Positions 1 through 7,577 of a stretch of 18,017 bases of DNA are shown one piece after another. A program made the translations under genes and the position numbers. Every line of letters starts with the position of its first letter. Position 1 is the stretch's first letter. Source of the stretch: Alphaproteobacteria bacterium (lineage in GTDB: Bacteria > Pseudomonadota > Alphaproteobacteria > Rhodobacterales > Rhodobacteraceae); NCBI GenBank assembly GCA_003696705.1, contig RFGD01000538.1, positions 1-18,017 of the forward strand. Direction: 5' to 3'. The notes under the pieces were generated by a model. That model worked only from the letters and a program-made list of their open reading frames with translations, was not told the DNA's origin and did not search any database.

Positions 1-534
1 CCCAAGGTCGGCATCGACATCAACCTCGGCTTCGTGACGATCACGGCCGAGACCCGCTGGCTGACGCGGGCCTGGCTGGGCGCGCTCATCGTCATGTTCC
101 TGAACACGGCGGCCTATTCGGGCGAGATCTTCTATGGCGCGCTGCGTTCGGTGCCGAAGGGCGATCTCGAGGCGGCCGACGCCTACGGGATTTCCGGTTG
201 GGCGAAGTTCCGACGCATCGTGTGGCCGACCATGCTGCGCCTCGCCTGGCCGGCCTACACGAACGAGGCCATCTTCCTTTTCCACGCGACGACGCTCGTC
301 TTCTTCTCGAGCTTTCCGGCCTGGCGGCAGAAGGGCGACGCGCTCTACTACGCAAGCTATTTCGCCGACAAGACCTTCAACCCGTTCATCCCCTATCCGA
401 TCCTGGCGGGCTATTTCATCCTGCTCACGCTGACCATCGTCGGCATCTTCGGTCTTGTGAACCGGCGGCTCAATCGCCACCTTCCGGCCGAGCGGAGAAG
501 TCGCGTGCGCTATCGACCGCGCTTCCTGCGCTGA
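1..534 (+). CDS. ABC transporter permease, amino-acid/opine (HisM/HisQ) type, 5' end cut off
   Basis: This is the C-terminal 177 residues of a gene that starts before the window; the first in-frame GTG (34) is internal because the reading frame is open from base 1. The visible part carries the BPD_transp_1 coupling signature EAA-x3-G ('EAADAYGISGWAKF'), through which such permeases contact the ATPase. Around it are hydrophobic membrane segments ('LGALIVMFLNTAAYSG' and 'PILAGYFILLTLTIVGIFGLV'). The closing 'NRRLNRHL' is typical of HisM/ArtM-like subunits. It lies 8 nt before a glutamine-synthetase-like ligase, so it is probably the last transport gene of the same operon and imports the amine or amino acid processed by the next five gene products. 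The substrate cannot be read from the sequence; a polyamine or related amine is inferred from context. Confidence 0.9.
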   Translation, partial: PKVGIDINLGFVTITAETRWLTRAWLGALIVMFLNTAAYSGEIFYGALRSVPKGDLEAADAYGISGWAKFRRIVWPTMLRLAWPAYTNEAIFLFHATTLVFFSSFPAWRQKGDALYYASYFADKTFNPFIPYPILAGYFILLTLTIVGIFGLVNRRLNRHLPAERRSRVRYRPRFLR

Positions 535-542
535 GCTGACCC

Positions 543-1898
543 ATGCCCATGACCGAAGCCGAGATGCACGCATGGCTCGAAGCGCATCCCGAAGTGCGCA
601 CGATCCGCGTCGCCGCGGCCGACCTGAACGGCCAGGCCCGTGGCAAGCGGCTGCCGGCGCGAAGCGCGGCGAAGGCCATCGACGGCGGCACGCGCTTTCC
701 CCTGTCGGTCATGAACCTGGATATCTGGGGCGAAGACATCGAGGACAGCCCGCTTGTCTTTGCCAGCGGTGATCCTGACGGGCTTCTTCTGCCGACCGGT
801 CGGGGCTTCGTCCCCATGCCCTGGCTCGAGGCGCCGACCGCGCTCTTGCCGCTCTGGATGTTTCGCGATGACGGCACGCCGTTCGCAGGCGATCCGCGCC
901 ACGCCCTTCATCGGGTCGCCGAGCGCTGGCGGGCGCGCGGCCTTGCTCCGGTAGTGGCGACCGAGCTTGAATTCTATCTGATCGACGACACCGGCGGGGC
1001 GCCGACGGTCCCGCGCTCGCCCCGCTCCGGCAAGCGCCGGAAGCAGGGGGAAATTCTCTCGCTTCGGGCGCTTGACGCCTTCGATGCCTTCTTCACCGAC
1101 CTTTACGATGCGGCCGAGGCGATGGACATTCCCGCCGATGCCGCGATCTCGGAAGCGGGCATGGGCCAGTTCGAGATCAACCTTCTTCACGTCGACGACC
1201 CCCTCAAGGCCGCCGACGACGCCTGGCTGTTCAAGATGCTGGTCAAGGGGCTTGCCCGCCGACACGGCTTCGCCGCCAGCTTTGCGGCCAAGCCCTATCG
1301 CGACTATTCGGGCAACGGGATGCATGTGCATTTCTCGGCGCTCGACGCGAGCGGGCGCAACATCTTCGATGACGGCACCGAGAAGGGCTCGGACGCGCTT
1401 CGCCATGCCATCGGCGGCTGTCTGAAGATGCTGCCTGCGCTGACACTGATCTTTGCCCCGCATGCCAACAGCTATGAACGCCTTGTCCCCGGCGCCCACG
1501 CGCCGACCGGCATCGCCTGGGGATACGAGAACCGCACGACGGCAATCAGGGTGCCGTCGGGTCCGGGGGTGGCCCGGCGGCTCGAACACCGGGTGGCCGG
1601 CGGCGACGTGAACCCCTATCTCATGCTGGCCGCCGTCCTCGGCAGCGCGCTTGTCGGGCTCGAGGACGGGGCAGAGCCGCCCGAGCCGCTGACGGGCAAC
1701 GCCTATGCCGCCCGGCTTCCGCAGATCCCGTCCGCCTGGGCCGAGGCAATCGACCGCTTCGCCTCCGACCCCGAGGTCGGGCGGGTGTTCGCCCCGGAAC
1801 TCGTGCAGAACCTGGTGCTGACGAAGCGCCAGGAACAGCGTTACATGGCCGAGCTTGACCGCGACGAACAGCTTGCCATCTATCTTGACAGCGTGTGA
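543..1898 (+). CDS. Glutamine synthetase family protein (PuuA-like gamma-glutamylpolyamine/amine ligase), copy 1
   Basis: The 451-residue protein has the glutamine synthetase type I fold and is close to the usual length of PuuA/SpuI/GlnA3-type ligases, which join glutamate to an amine using ATP. Visible catalytic features are 'ELEFYL' (metal-binding Glu141/Glu143), 'EAGMGQFEINL' (Glu204, Glu211), 'GNGMHVHFS' (His261), 'ENRTTAIRVP' (Arg331, Arg336) and 'NPYL' near 357-360. There is no adenylylation-loop Tyr region as in true GlnA, and the operon context (permease, amine oxidase, aminotransferase) favours amine gamma-glutamylation over ammonium assimilation. Start: ATG 543 and in-frame ATG 549 are both possible; neither has a strong Shine-Dalgarno, and GAGCTGA just upstream is the best candidate. 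The protein is clearly diverged from the second ligase at 2664, so this is not a recent duplication. Substrate unknown. Confidence 0.88.
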   Translation: MPMTEAEMHAWLEAHPEVRTIRVAAADLNGQARGKRLPARSAAKAIDGGTRFPLSVMNLDIWGEDIEDSPLVFASGDPDGLLLPTGRGFVPMPWLEAPTALLPLWMFRDDGTPFAGDPRHALHRVAERWRARGLAPVVATELEFYLIDDTGGAPTVPRSPRSGKRRKQGEILSLRALDAFDAFFTDLYDAAEAMDIPADAAISEAGMGQFEINLLHVDDPLKAADDAWLFKMLVKGLARRHGFAASFAAKPYRDYSGNGMHVHFSALDASGRNIFDDGTEKGSDALRHAIGGCLKMLPALTLIFAPHANSYERLVPGAHAPTGIAWGYENRTTAIRVPSGPGVARRLEHRVAGGDVNPYLMLAAVLGSALVGLEDGAEPPEPLTGNAYAARLPQIPSAWAEAIDRFASDPEVGRVFAPELVQNLVLTKRQEQRYMAELDRDEQLAIYLDSV

Positions 1899-1902
1899 CG
1901 AC

Positions 1903-1932
1903 TTGCGGGCGGGCAGGCCCCTTTGCTAGCGT
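1903..1932 (+). promoter_or_regulatory. Possible internal sigma70-type promoter before the amidotransferase gene
   Basis: In the 61-nt gap between the first ligase and the amidotransferase, TTGCGG (1903-1908) is followed after 18 nt by TAGCGT (1927-1932). The -35 keeps TTG and the -10 keeps TA and the final T, a degree of match common in GC-rich alphaproteobacteria. It could supply extra transcription of the distal genes, but it is a pattern match only; the short gap is also compatible with a single operon. Confidence 0.3.
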
Positions 1933-1959
1933 CGCGACAGGCCTTTCGCGAGTGATCCC

Positions 1960-2667
1960 ATGTTGATCGGCATTCTGGAAACCGGCCATGCGCCCGAACA
2001 GCTTCAGGCGCGGCACGGCGACTATGGCGCCATGTTCGAGCGCCTCCTTGGCGGTCGCGGCTTCAGCTTTCGGCGCTACGACGTCGAACATGGCGAACTT
2101 CCGCAGGACCCGGCCGAGGCGGATGCCTGGCTCATAACCGGCTCTCGGCACGGGGTGAACGACCCGCTTCCCTGGATCGCCCCGCTCGAAGCGTTCATCC
2201 GCAAGGCGCGCGAGGCGCACGTGCCCGTCGTCGGCATCTGCTTCGGTCATCAGCTTCTGGCGAAGGCCCTCGGCGGCAAGGTCGAGCGTCATCCCGGCGG
2301 CTGGATCGTGGGGCCGCAAAGCTATGACTTCGGCGGACGGTCCCTGCGCCTGAACGCCTGGCATCAGGACCAGGTCACGCGCCCCCCGGCCGACGCCCGC
2401 ACGATTGCCACGGGACCCGATTGCGCCCATGCCGCCCTGGCCTACGGCGACTGGGCGATCTCGTTGCAGGCGCACCCCGAATTTGACGACGCCTTCCTTG
2501 CGGGCCTCATCGACACGCGTGGCCGCGGGGTGGTGCCCGAGCCGCGCCTCGAGGCCGGCCGGGCGGCGCTGGGCCCCGGCCCCGAGAGTGACGAAGTCGC
2601 ACGCATGCTGGCCGAGTTTCTGACACGCGCCCACCGGGCGCCCGCGAGGGAGGACAAGGAGAGATGA
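1960..2667 (+). CDS. Class I glutamine amidotransferase (GMP-synthase-like, GATase1_1 type)
   Basis: The 235-residue protein is a stand-alone triad glutamine amidotransferase. The nucleophile elbow 'GICFGHQLL' gives Cys94, and 'LQAHPEF' gives His172 and Glu174, so the Cys-His-Glu triad is intact. The closest family resemblance is the GMP-synthase-like domain proteins, not PuuD (peptidase C26), the usual gamma-glutamyl-GABA hydrolase of Puu pathways. It starts at ATG 1960 after a 61-nt gap. Its end overlaps the next gene in an ATGA junction (2664-2667), so the two are translationally coupled. Sitting between two glutamylating ligases, it plausibly hydrolyses a gamma-glutamyl product or supplies ammonia or glutamate locally; this is inference from position. 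An alternative is a general glutamine or gamma-glutamyl hydrolase. Confidence 0.87.
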   Translation: MLIGILETGHAPEQLQARHGDYGAMFERLLGGRGFSFRRYDVEHGELPQDPAEADAWLITGSRHGVNDPLPWIAPLEAFIRKAREAHVPVVGICFGHQLLAKALGGKVERHPGGWIVGPQSYDFGGRSLRLNAWHQDQVTRPPADARTIATGPDCAHAALAYGDWAISLQAHPEFDDAFLAGLIDTRGRGVVPEPRLEAGRAALGPGPESDEVARMLAEFLTRAHRAPAREDKER

Positions 2668-4031
2668 TGAGGGATCTTCCCGACTGGCGCGACCTCCTTC
2701 CCGAGGCGGCAAGGATCTACATCGCGCAAGGCCGGCTAGACGAGATCGAGTGCGTCATCGCCGATCTGCCGGGCGTCGCCCGGGGAAAGGCCATGCCGGC
2801 GTCGAAATTCGCAAAGCAGAAGCATTTCTACCTGCCGAACTCGATCTTCATGCAGACTATCGCCGGCGACTGGGCCGTGAAGGCCACCGAGACCTTCACC
2901 GAACCCGACATGATCCTGGTCCCCGATTTCTCGACGGCGTCGGCAGCGCCCTGGACGGCCGACTACACGCTTCAGATCATCCATGACGCCATGGATCAGG
3001 CCGGCAATCCGGTGCCCATCGCGCCCCGGAATGTCCTGCGCCGCGTCGTCGCGATGTACGAGGCACGGGGCTGGCGGCCCGTCGTCGCGCCCGAGATGGA
3101 GTTCTTCATCGTGGCGCCGAACACCGACCCCTCGCGCCCCATCGAACCCCCCATCGGCCGCAGCGGCCGCAAGGCCGCGGCCCGCCAGGCCTATTCGGTT
3201 TCGGCCGTGGACGAATACGGTCCCGTCATCGACGACATCTACGATTTCGCCGAGGCCCAGGGCCTCGAGATCGACGGCATCACGCAGGAAGGCGGCGCCG
3301 GTCAGATCGAGATCAACCTGCGCCACGGCAGCCCGGTGCGTCTTGCCGACGAGGTGTTCTACTTCAAGCGGCTCATCCGAGAGGCGGCGCTGCGCCACGA
3401 CATGTATGCCACCTTCATGGCGAAGCCGATGGAAGGCGAGCCGGGTTCGGCCATGCACATGCACCATTCGGTGATCGACATCGCCACCGGGCAGAACCTC
3501 TTTGCCGACGACGGGGGCGCCGAGACCCCCGCCTTCCGTCATTTCATCGCGGGGCTTCAGACCTACCTGCCCTCGGTGATCGCGATCCTGGCGCCCTACG
3601 TGAACAGCTACCGACGCTACGTCCGGGATTTCGCAGCTCCGATCAACCTCGAATGGGGGCGCGACAACCGGACCACGGGGCTGCGCGTGCCGGTCTCGGA
3701 CTCCCAGGCGCGCCGGGTCGAAAACCGCCTGGCCGGCATGGATTGCAACCCCTATCTGGCCATGGCGGCGTCGCTGGCCTGTGGCTATCTGGGAATGGTC
3801 GAAGAGCTCGAACCGAAACCCGAATGCACCGGCGACGCCTATCGCGGCGACGAAGACATCCCGCGCGATCTTGGCCATGCGCTCGAGCTCTTCCGCGAGG
3901 CCGGCAAGCTTCGCGACATTCTCGGCACCGAATTCAGTCAGGTCTACACGGCCGTCAAGGAACTCGAATACACCGAATTCCTTCAGGTCATCAGCCCGTG
4001 GGAACGCGAACACCTCCTTCTGAACGTGTGA
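2664..4031 (+). CDS. Glutamine synthetase family protein (PuuA-like gamma-glutamylpolyamine ligase), copy 2
   Basis: The 455-residue glutamine-synthetase-type ligase carries 'EMEFFIV' (Glu144/Glu146), 'EGGAGQIEINL' (Glu209, Glu216), 'GSAMHMHHS' (His265), 'DNRTTGLRVP' (335-343) and 'NPYL' (362-365), so all core metal- and ATP-site motifs are present. The extra His in the His265 motif and Asp for Glu before 'NRTT' distinguish it from copy 1 (543-1898), which suggests a different amine acceptor or a different step. Start: ATG 2664 overlaps the amidotransferase stop by 4 nt, with GGAGAG just upstream; a second ATG follows immediately at 2667. It is 9 nt before the FAD oxidase, which in the E. coli Puu logic oxidises gamma-glutamylputrescine made by PuuA. 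The assignment as the polyamine-glutamylating partner of that oxidase is inferred. Confidence 0.9.
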   Translation: MMRDLPDWRDLLPEAARIYIAQGRLDEIECVIADLPGVARGKAMPASKFAKQKHFYLPNSIFMQTIAGDWAVKATETFTEPDMILVPDFSTASAAPWTADYTLQIIHDAMDQAGNPVPIAPRNVLRRVVAMYEARGWRPVVAPEMEFFIVAPNTDPSRPIEPPIGRSGRKAAARQAYSVSAVDEYGPVIDDIYDFAEAQGLEIDGITQEGGAGQIEINLRHGSPVRLADEVFYFKRLIREAALRHDMYATFMAKPMEGEPGSAMHMHHSVIDIATGQNLFADDGGAETPAFRHFIAGLQTYLPSVIAILAPYVNSYRRYVRDFAAPINLEWGRDNRTTGLRVPVSDSQARRVENRLAGMDCNPYLAMAASLACGYLGMVEELEPKPECTGDAYRGDEDIPRDLGHALELFREAGKLRDILGTEFSQVYTAVKELEYTEFLQVISPWEREHLLLNV

Positions 4032-4040
4032 ACCGAACGC

Positions 4041-5345
4041 ATGAACCTGTTGTTCGCGAATGATCGCCCCGGGAAGTATCCGCCCAGCTGGTATGCCGAC
4101 ACGGTGACGCCCCTGCCGCCCTTCGCGCCGCTCCGCGGCGAAGAGCGTGCCGATGTCTGTGTCATCGGCGGCGGCTACACCGGGCTTTCGGCGGCGCTGC
4201 ACCTGGCACGGCAGGGCCTGGGGGTGCGCCTTCTCGAAGCGCACCGGGTGGGCTTCGGTGCCTCGGGGCGGAACGGCGGTCAGGTCGGCTCGGGTCAGCG
4301 GGTCGGGCAGCGAAAGCTCGAGCGCATGGTCGGCCGGGACGACGCAAGGCGCCTCTGGCAGGTGGCCGAGGACGCCAAGGCACTCGTGCGCGCGCTTGCC
4401 ACGGGTCCCATCCCCGAAGCACGTTGGCAGGACGGGATCGTCGAGGCGTGCTGGCACGACCGAGAGGTCCGCGACGCCCACGCCGAGGCCGAACACCTCT
4501 CGCGCGCCTACGGCTATGACCGCATCCGGCCCCTTGACCGGGCAGAGATCGGGGCCATCGTGAAGTCGCCGGTCTACCGGGGCGGGACGCTCGACAGCGG
4601 CGCGGGCCACATCCATCCCCTTGCCTTCGCCCTTGGCCTTGCGCGGCTGGCGACCGAGGCGGGCGCGAGGATCCACGAGATGACGACCGTGCATCGGATC
4701 GACGGCGGCGGCAAGTATGTCATCCGCGCCGATCGCGGTCGCGTCGTCGCCGATCATGTCGTCATGGCGACCAACGGCTATGCGCCCGGGCTCGATCGCG
4801 CGCTGGCGCAGCGCGTCATGCCCATCAACAACTTCATCGTCGCGACCGAACCCCTGGGCGAGCGGGCCGCCGAAATCCTGTCAGAACCCGTCGCCGTCGC
4901 CGACACGCGCTTCGTCGTGAACTATTTCCGGCTTTCGCATGACGGACGGCTCCTCTTCGGCGGGGGCGAGAGCTATGGCTATCGCTTTCCGAAGGACATT
5001 GCCGCCGTCGTTCGCCGGCCCATGACCGAGGTCTTCCCCCAGCTTAGCAAAACCCGCATCGACTATGCCTGGGGCGGGACGCTGGCCATCACCGTGTCTC
5101 GGTTGCCGGTCTTCCTGCGCAAGGCGCCCGGGTTCTGGGCGGCGGCCGGGTACTCGGGGCACGGGGTGGCCCTTGCAACGGAAGCCGGCCGCATGGTCGC
5201 CGCTGCCTTAGCCGGCGAGGCGGGACGCTTCGAACTGATGGCGCGCCTGCCGCATCCGCGTTTCCCGGGGGGGCAGCTTCTTCGGACGCCGCTTCTGGCC
5301 ACGGCCATGCGCTGGTACGCGCTGCGCGACAGGCTGGGGATCTGA
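4041..5345 (+). CDS. FAD-dependent amine oxidoreductase (PuuB-like gamma-glutamylputrescine oxidase family)
   Basis: The 434-residue protein is a DAO-family flavoenzyme of the PuuB/OrdL type. A Rossmann dinucleotide motif 'VIGGGYTGLSAALHLA' (41-56) is followed by an acidic ribose-binding residue (Glu66) and the family signature 'GASGRNGGQVG' (73-83). The C-terminal FAD-contact region shows 'YAWGG' (341-345) and 'AAGYSGHGVALATEAG' (367-382), as in PuuB. No signal peptide is visible, so it is cytoplasmic. It would oxidise a gamma-glutamylated amine to an aldehyde, giving hydrogen peroxide and ammonia; that reaction is family knowledge, and the exact substrate is inferred from the two ligases upstream. 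The gene follows the second ligase by 9 nt. No aldehyde dehydrogenase (PuuC) follows; an aminotransferase does. Confidence 0.9.
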   Translation: MNLLFANDRPGKYPPSWYADTVTPLPPFAPLRGEERADVCVIGGGYTGLSAALHLARQGLGVRLLEAHRVGFGASGRNGGQVGSGQRVGQRKLERMVGRDDARRLWQVAEDAKALVRALATGPIPEARWQDGIVEACWHDREVRDAHAEAEHLSRAYGYDRIRPLDRAEIGAIVKSPVYRGGTLDSGAGHIHPLAFALGLARLATEAGARIHEMTTVHRIDGGGKYVIRADRGRVVADHVVMATNGYAPGLDRALAQRVMPINNFIVATEPLGERAAEILSEPVAVADTRFVVNYFRLSHDGRLLFGGGESYGYRFPKDIAAVVRRPMTEVFPQLSKTRIDYAWGGTLAITVSRLPVFLRKAPGFWAAAGYSGHGVALATEAGRMVAAALAGEAGRFELMARLPHPRFPGGQLLRTPLLATAMRWYALRDRLGI

Positions 5346-5362
5346 ACCGGCCACTCTCGGCG

Positions 5363-5391
5363 TTGTGCGCCTTCGGGCAAGCGAATACTGT
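5363..5391 (+). promoter_or_regulatory. Possible promoter for the aminotransferase gene
   Basis: The 77-nt gap after the FAD oxidase contains TTGTGC (5363-5368), a 17-nt spacer and TACTGT (5386-5391). The spacing is ideal and both boxes keep the most conserved positions (TTG; TA...T). This would place a transcript start about 25 nt before the ATG at 5423. It is only a pattern match and may supplement readthrough from the upstream genes. Confidence 0.35.
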
Positions 5392-5422
5392 CGCTCCAGA
5401 CATCCGCTTTCAGAGGCATCGC

Positions 5423-6793
5423 ATGACCGAAACGCTCCCGAACAGCCTGTCCGCCCTGGCCGAGAAATACAGCTTCTTCGGCTTCACCGACCTGCCCACG
5501 GTTCACCGCCGCGGCGTCGTCGTCCTGACGCACGGCGAAGGCCCTTACGTCTTCGATACCGAGGGCCGGCGGTATCTTGATGCGAATTCGGGTCTGTGGA
5601 ACATGGTCGCGGGCTTCGATCACCCCGGCCTCATCGCAGCCGCGAAGGCCCAATACGACCGCTTCCCGGGATACCACGCCTTTTTCGGGCGCATGGCCGA
5701 TCAGACGGTGCGGCTCTCGGAGCGGCTTGTCGAGGTCTCGCCCTTCCCGCGGGGGCGCGTCTTCTACACGAACTCGGGCTCGGAAGCCAACGACACGATG
5801 GTCAAGATGCTCTGGTTCCTCAACCACGTCGAGGGCAAGCCGGAGCGGCGCAAGATCCTGACGCGCAAGAACGCCTATCACGGCGTCACCGCAGTTGCGG
5901 CGTCGATGACGGGCAAGCCCTACAACGAACTCTTCGGCCTGCCGCTGCCCGGCTTCATCCACCTGACCTGCCCGCACTACTGGCGAGAGGGCCGGCCGGG
6001 CGAATCCGAGGCCGAGTTCACCCAACGGCTGGCAGAAGAGCTCGAGGCGGTGATCGCGCGCGAGGGCGCCGAGACCATCGCCGGCTTCTTCGCCGAACCG
6101 GTCATGGGTGCCGGCGGCGTCATCCCGCCCTCGGCCGGCTACTTCCAGGCCATTCAGCCCATCCTGAAAGAGCACGGGATCCCCCTCATCTCGGACGAGG
6201 TCATCTGCGGCTTCGGCCGCACCGGCGAGGTCTGGGGGTGCGAAACCTACGGCTTCATGCCCGACGCCATCATCTCGTCGAAATGCCTGACGGCCGGCTT
6301 CTTCCCGATGGGCGCGGTCATCCTCGGCCCCGAACTTTCAGACCGGCTCGAAAATGCCGCGGAACAGGTCGAGGAATTTCCCCATGGCTTCACCGCCTCG
6401 GGCCACCCCGTGGGCGCGGCCATCGCGCTCAAGGCGATTGACGTGATCCTCGAGGAAGGGCTTCTCGAGAACGTGCGCCGCCTCACGCCAGCCTTCGAGG
6501 CGGGGCTTCGCCGGCTGGCCGAACACCCGAACATTGGCGAATGGCGGGGAAAGGGCCTCATGGGCGCGCTCGAGGCCGTCAGCGACAAGGAGACGAAGGC
6601 CCCCTTCCCGGCCGAACTGTCGGTGTCAGAGCGGATTGCCAACGCCTGCACCGATCACGGCCTGATCTGCCGCCCCCTTGGCCAGTCGATCGTCCTTTGT
6701 CCGCCGTTCATCATGACCGACGCACAGATGGCCGAAATGTTCGAAAAGCTCGAAGCGGCCCTGACCGAGGTCTTTGCCGAGATCAACGGCTGA
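5423..6793 (+). CDS. Class III aminotransferase (omega-amino acid/polyamine:pyruvate type, SpuC-like)
   Basis: The 456-residue PLP enzyme has the full set of class III signatures: 'TNSGSEAND' (116-124, phosphate contact), 'NAYHG' (150-154, ring stacking), 'SDEVICGFGRTG' (257-268, Asp to the pyridine nitrogen) and 'SSKCLTAGFFPMGA' with Schiff-base Lys287. Length and motifs fit SpuC/omega-aminotransferases that move a terminal amino group to pyruvate. The frame is open upstream to 5363, but ATG 5423 is chosen because AGAGG (5412-5416) lies 6 nt before it and homologous proteins begin with a similar short N-terminus. In context it would deaminate putrescine, a gamma-glutamylated amine or GABA produced by this gene set; the substrate is inferred. 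It converges on phaR and ends the + strand cluster. Confidence 0.92.
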   Translation: MTETLPNSLSALAEKYSFFGFTDLPTVHRRGVVVLTHGEGPYVFDTEGRRYLDANSGLWNMVAGFDHPGLIAAAKAQYDRFPGYHAFFGRMADQTVRLSERLVEVSPFPRGRVFYTNSGSEANDTMVKMLWFLNHVEGKPERRKILTRKNAYHGVTAVAASMTGKPYNELFGLPLPGFIHLTCPHYWREGRPGESEAEFTQRLAEELEAVIAREGAETIAGFFAEPVMGAGGVIPPSAGYFQAIQPILKEHGIPLISDEVICGFGRTGEVWGCETYGFMPDAIISSKCLTAGFFPMGAVILGPELSDRLENAAEQVEEFPHGFTASGHPVGAAIALKAIDVILEEGLLENVRRLTPAFEAGLRRLAEHPNIGEWRGKGLMGALEAVSDKETKAPFPAELSVSERIANACTDHGLICRPLGQSIVLCPPFIMTDAQMAEMFEKLEAALTEVFAEING

Positions 6794-6880
6794 TCGCCCC
6801 AAACGGGCCGCCGCCGGGGCGCGCAGGCGACGGGGCGCGCCAGCGACCCCGGTCGCGGTCACCAAGTGCCCAGCGCCCGG
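6794..6880. other. Convergent intergenic region, aminotransferase/phaR, no clear terminator
   Basis: These 87 nt are very GC-rich. They contain a loose inverted repeat CGCCCC (6795-6800)/GGGGCG (6816-6821) and a short one GCGACC (6843-6848)/GGTCGC (6851-6856), plus a repeated GGGGCGCGC element. None is followed by a T tract on either strand, so I do not call an intrinsic terminator. Confidence 0.5.
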
Positions 6881-7429
6881 CTAGCCCTCGGAAAGTTTCG
6901 AGAGCTTTTCCTGCAACTCGGCCAGCTGTCGCTTGATGGCGTCGATCTCGGACTTGTCGTTCTCGTCTTCTTCGGCTTGGGCGCGCTGTCCGGTGCCCAT
7001 CATTGCGCTCAGGAACTCTTGCTGGCGCTTCTGAAGGTCCGCAAAGCCGGGAAAGGCCGCCATCGGATTCGGCATCGAGGACAGGTTCTTCATCATCTGT
7101 TCCTGCCCGTTGCGCAGCATCTCGAACGAAGCGGCCAGGAACTGTGGCACGATCGACTGGGCCTGGCTTGTATAGCTGCGCACCAGATCGGTCAGAACCT
7201 CGAGCGGCAGGACGTTTTCGCCGCGGCTCTCGTGCTCGGCGATGATCTGAAGAAGATATTGCCGTGTCAGGTCGTCGCCGGTCTTCAGGTCGATGATCTG
7301 CACGTCGCGCCCTTCGCGGATGAAGCGCGCGATATCCTCGAGCGTCACGTAGTCGCTCGTCTCGGTGTTGTAGAGCCTGCGGCTGGCGTAGCGCTTGATA
7401 AGGAGCGGCTTCTTCTCGTTCTCGGCCAC
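6881..7429 (-). CDS. phaR: Polyhydroxyalkanoate synthesis repressor PhaR
   Basis: The 182-residue protein has the diagnostic PHB/PHA accumulation regulator N-terminal DNA-binding domain (about 9-68): 'IKRYASRRLYNTETSDYVT', then 'LEDIARFIREGRDV'. The PHB_acc domain follows ('VLPLEVLTDLVRSYTSQA', about 75-115), and a charged coiled-coil-like tail ('AIKRQLAELQEKLSKL') closes it. PhaR binds both DNA and PHA granules and represses the phasin gene until polymer appears. The proposed recognition pattern, CTGC-N3/4-GCAG, is present twice before phaP here, which supports the assignment. It lies downstream of phaP on the same strand, separated by a strong terminator (7491-7518), so it needs its own promoter. 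Start ATG 7429 has AAGGGAG upstream on the - strand. Confidence 0.96.
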   Translation of the reverse strand: MAENEKKPLLIKRYASRRLYNTETSDYVTLEDIARFIREGRDVQIIDLKTGDDLTRQYLLQIIAEHESRGENVLPLEVLTDLVRSYTSQAQSIVPQFLAASFEMLRNGQEQMMKNLSSMPNPMAAFPGFADLQKRQQEFLSAMMGTGQRAQAEEDENDKSEIDAIKRQLAELQEKLSKLSEG

Positions 7430-7460
7430 GGACGCACTCCCTTGTTGTCCTCGCCCGGAA

Positions 7461-7488
7461 GCTTAGGCAAGCCGCACCGCGCCCGCAA
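7461..7488 (-). promoter_or_regulatory. Candidate phaR promoter
   Basis: Read on the - strand, TTGCGG (complement of 7483-7488) and CTAAGC (complement of 7461-7466) are 16 nt apart, downstream of the phaP terminator and before the phaR start. A separate promoter is expected because of that terminator. The -10 match is poor, and no clean CTGC-N3-GCAG operator is visible here, so autoregulation by PhaR is not evident. Confidence 0.25.
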
Positions 7489-7490
7489 AC

Positions 7491-7518
7491 AAAAAGGGCG
7501 GGTCACAATGACCCGCCC
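7491..7518 (-). terminator. Intrinsic terminator of phaP
   Basis: A perfect 10-bp stem GGGCGGGTCA (7496-7505)/TGACCCGCCC (7509-7518) with a 3-nt loop is followed, on the - strand, by TTTTTGTTTG (complement of 7486-7495). It lies 59 nt past the phaP stop codon and before phaR, so it should end the phaP message. The other strand has no T tract, so it acts in one direction. Confidence 0.88.
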
Positions 7519-7577
7519 AGATGACGGCATCCGCATTCGGGAGGAGGAACGCGATGCCGCAGGGAGAATGCGTTCGC

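Noticed and set aside
510..1589. 359-codon open frame on the - strand opposite the first ligase
   Set aside because: It has no recognisable motif, and the opposite strand codes for an intact glutamine-synthetase-family enzyme.
2736..4757. 673-codon open frame on the - strand opposite the second ligase and the FAD oxidase
   Set aside because: It lies entirely opposite two genes with clear enzyme motifs, has no recognisable domain, and is His/Asp/Val/Arg-rich as expected for the reverse strand of GC-rich coding DNA.
6795..6856. GC-rich inverted repeats after the aminotransferase as a terminator
   Set aside because: The stems are short or have large loops, and no T tract follows on either strand.
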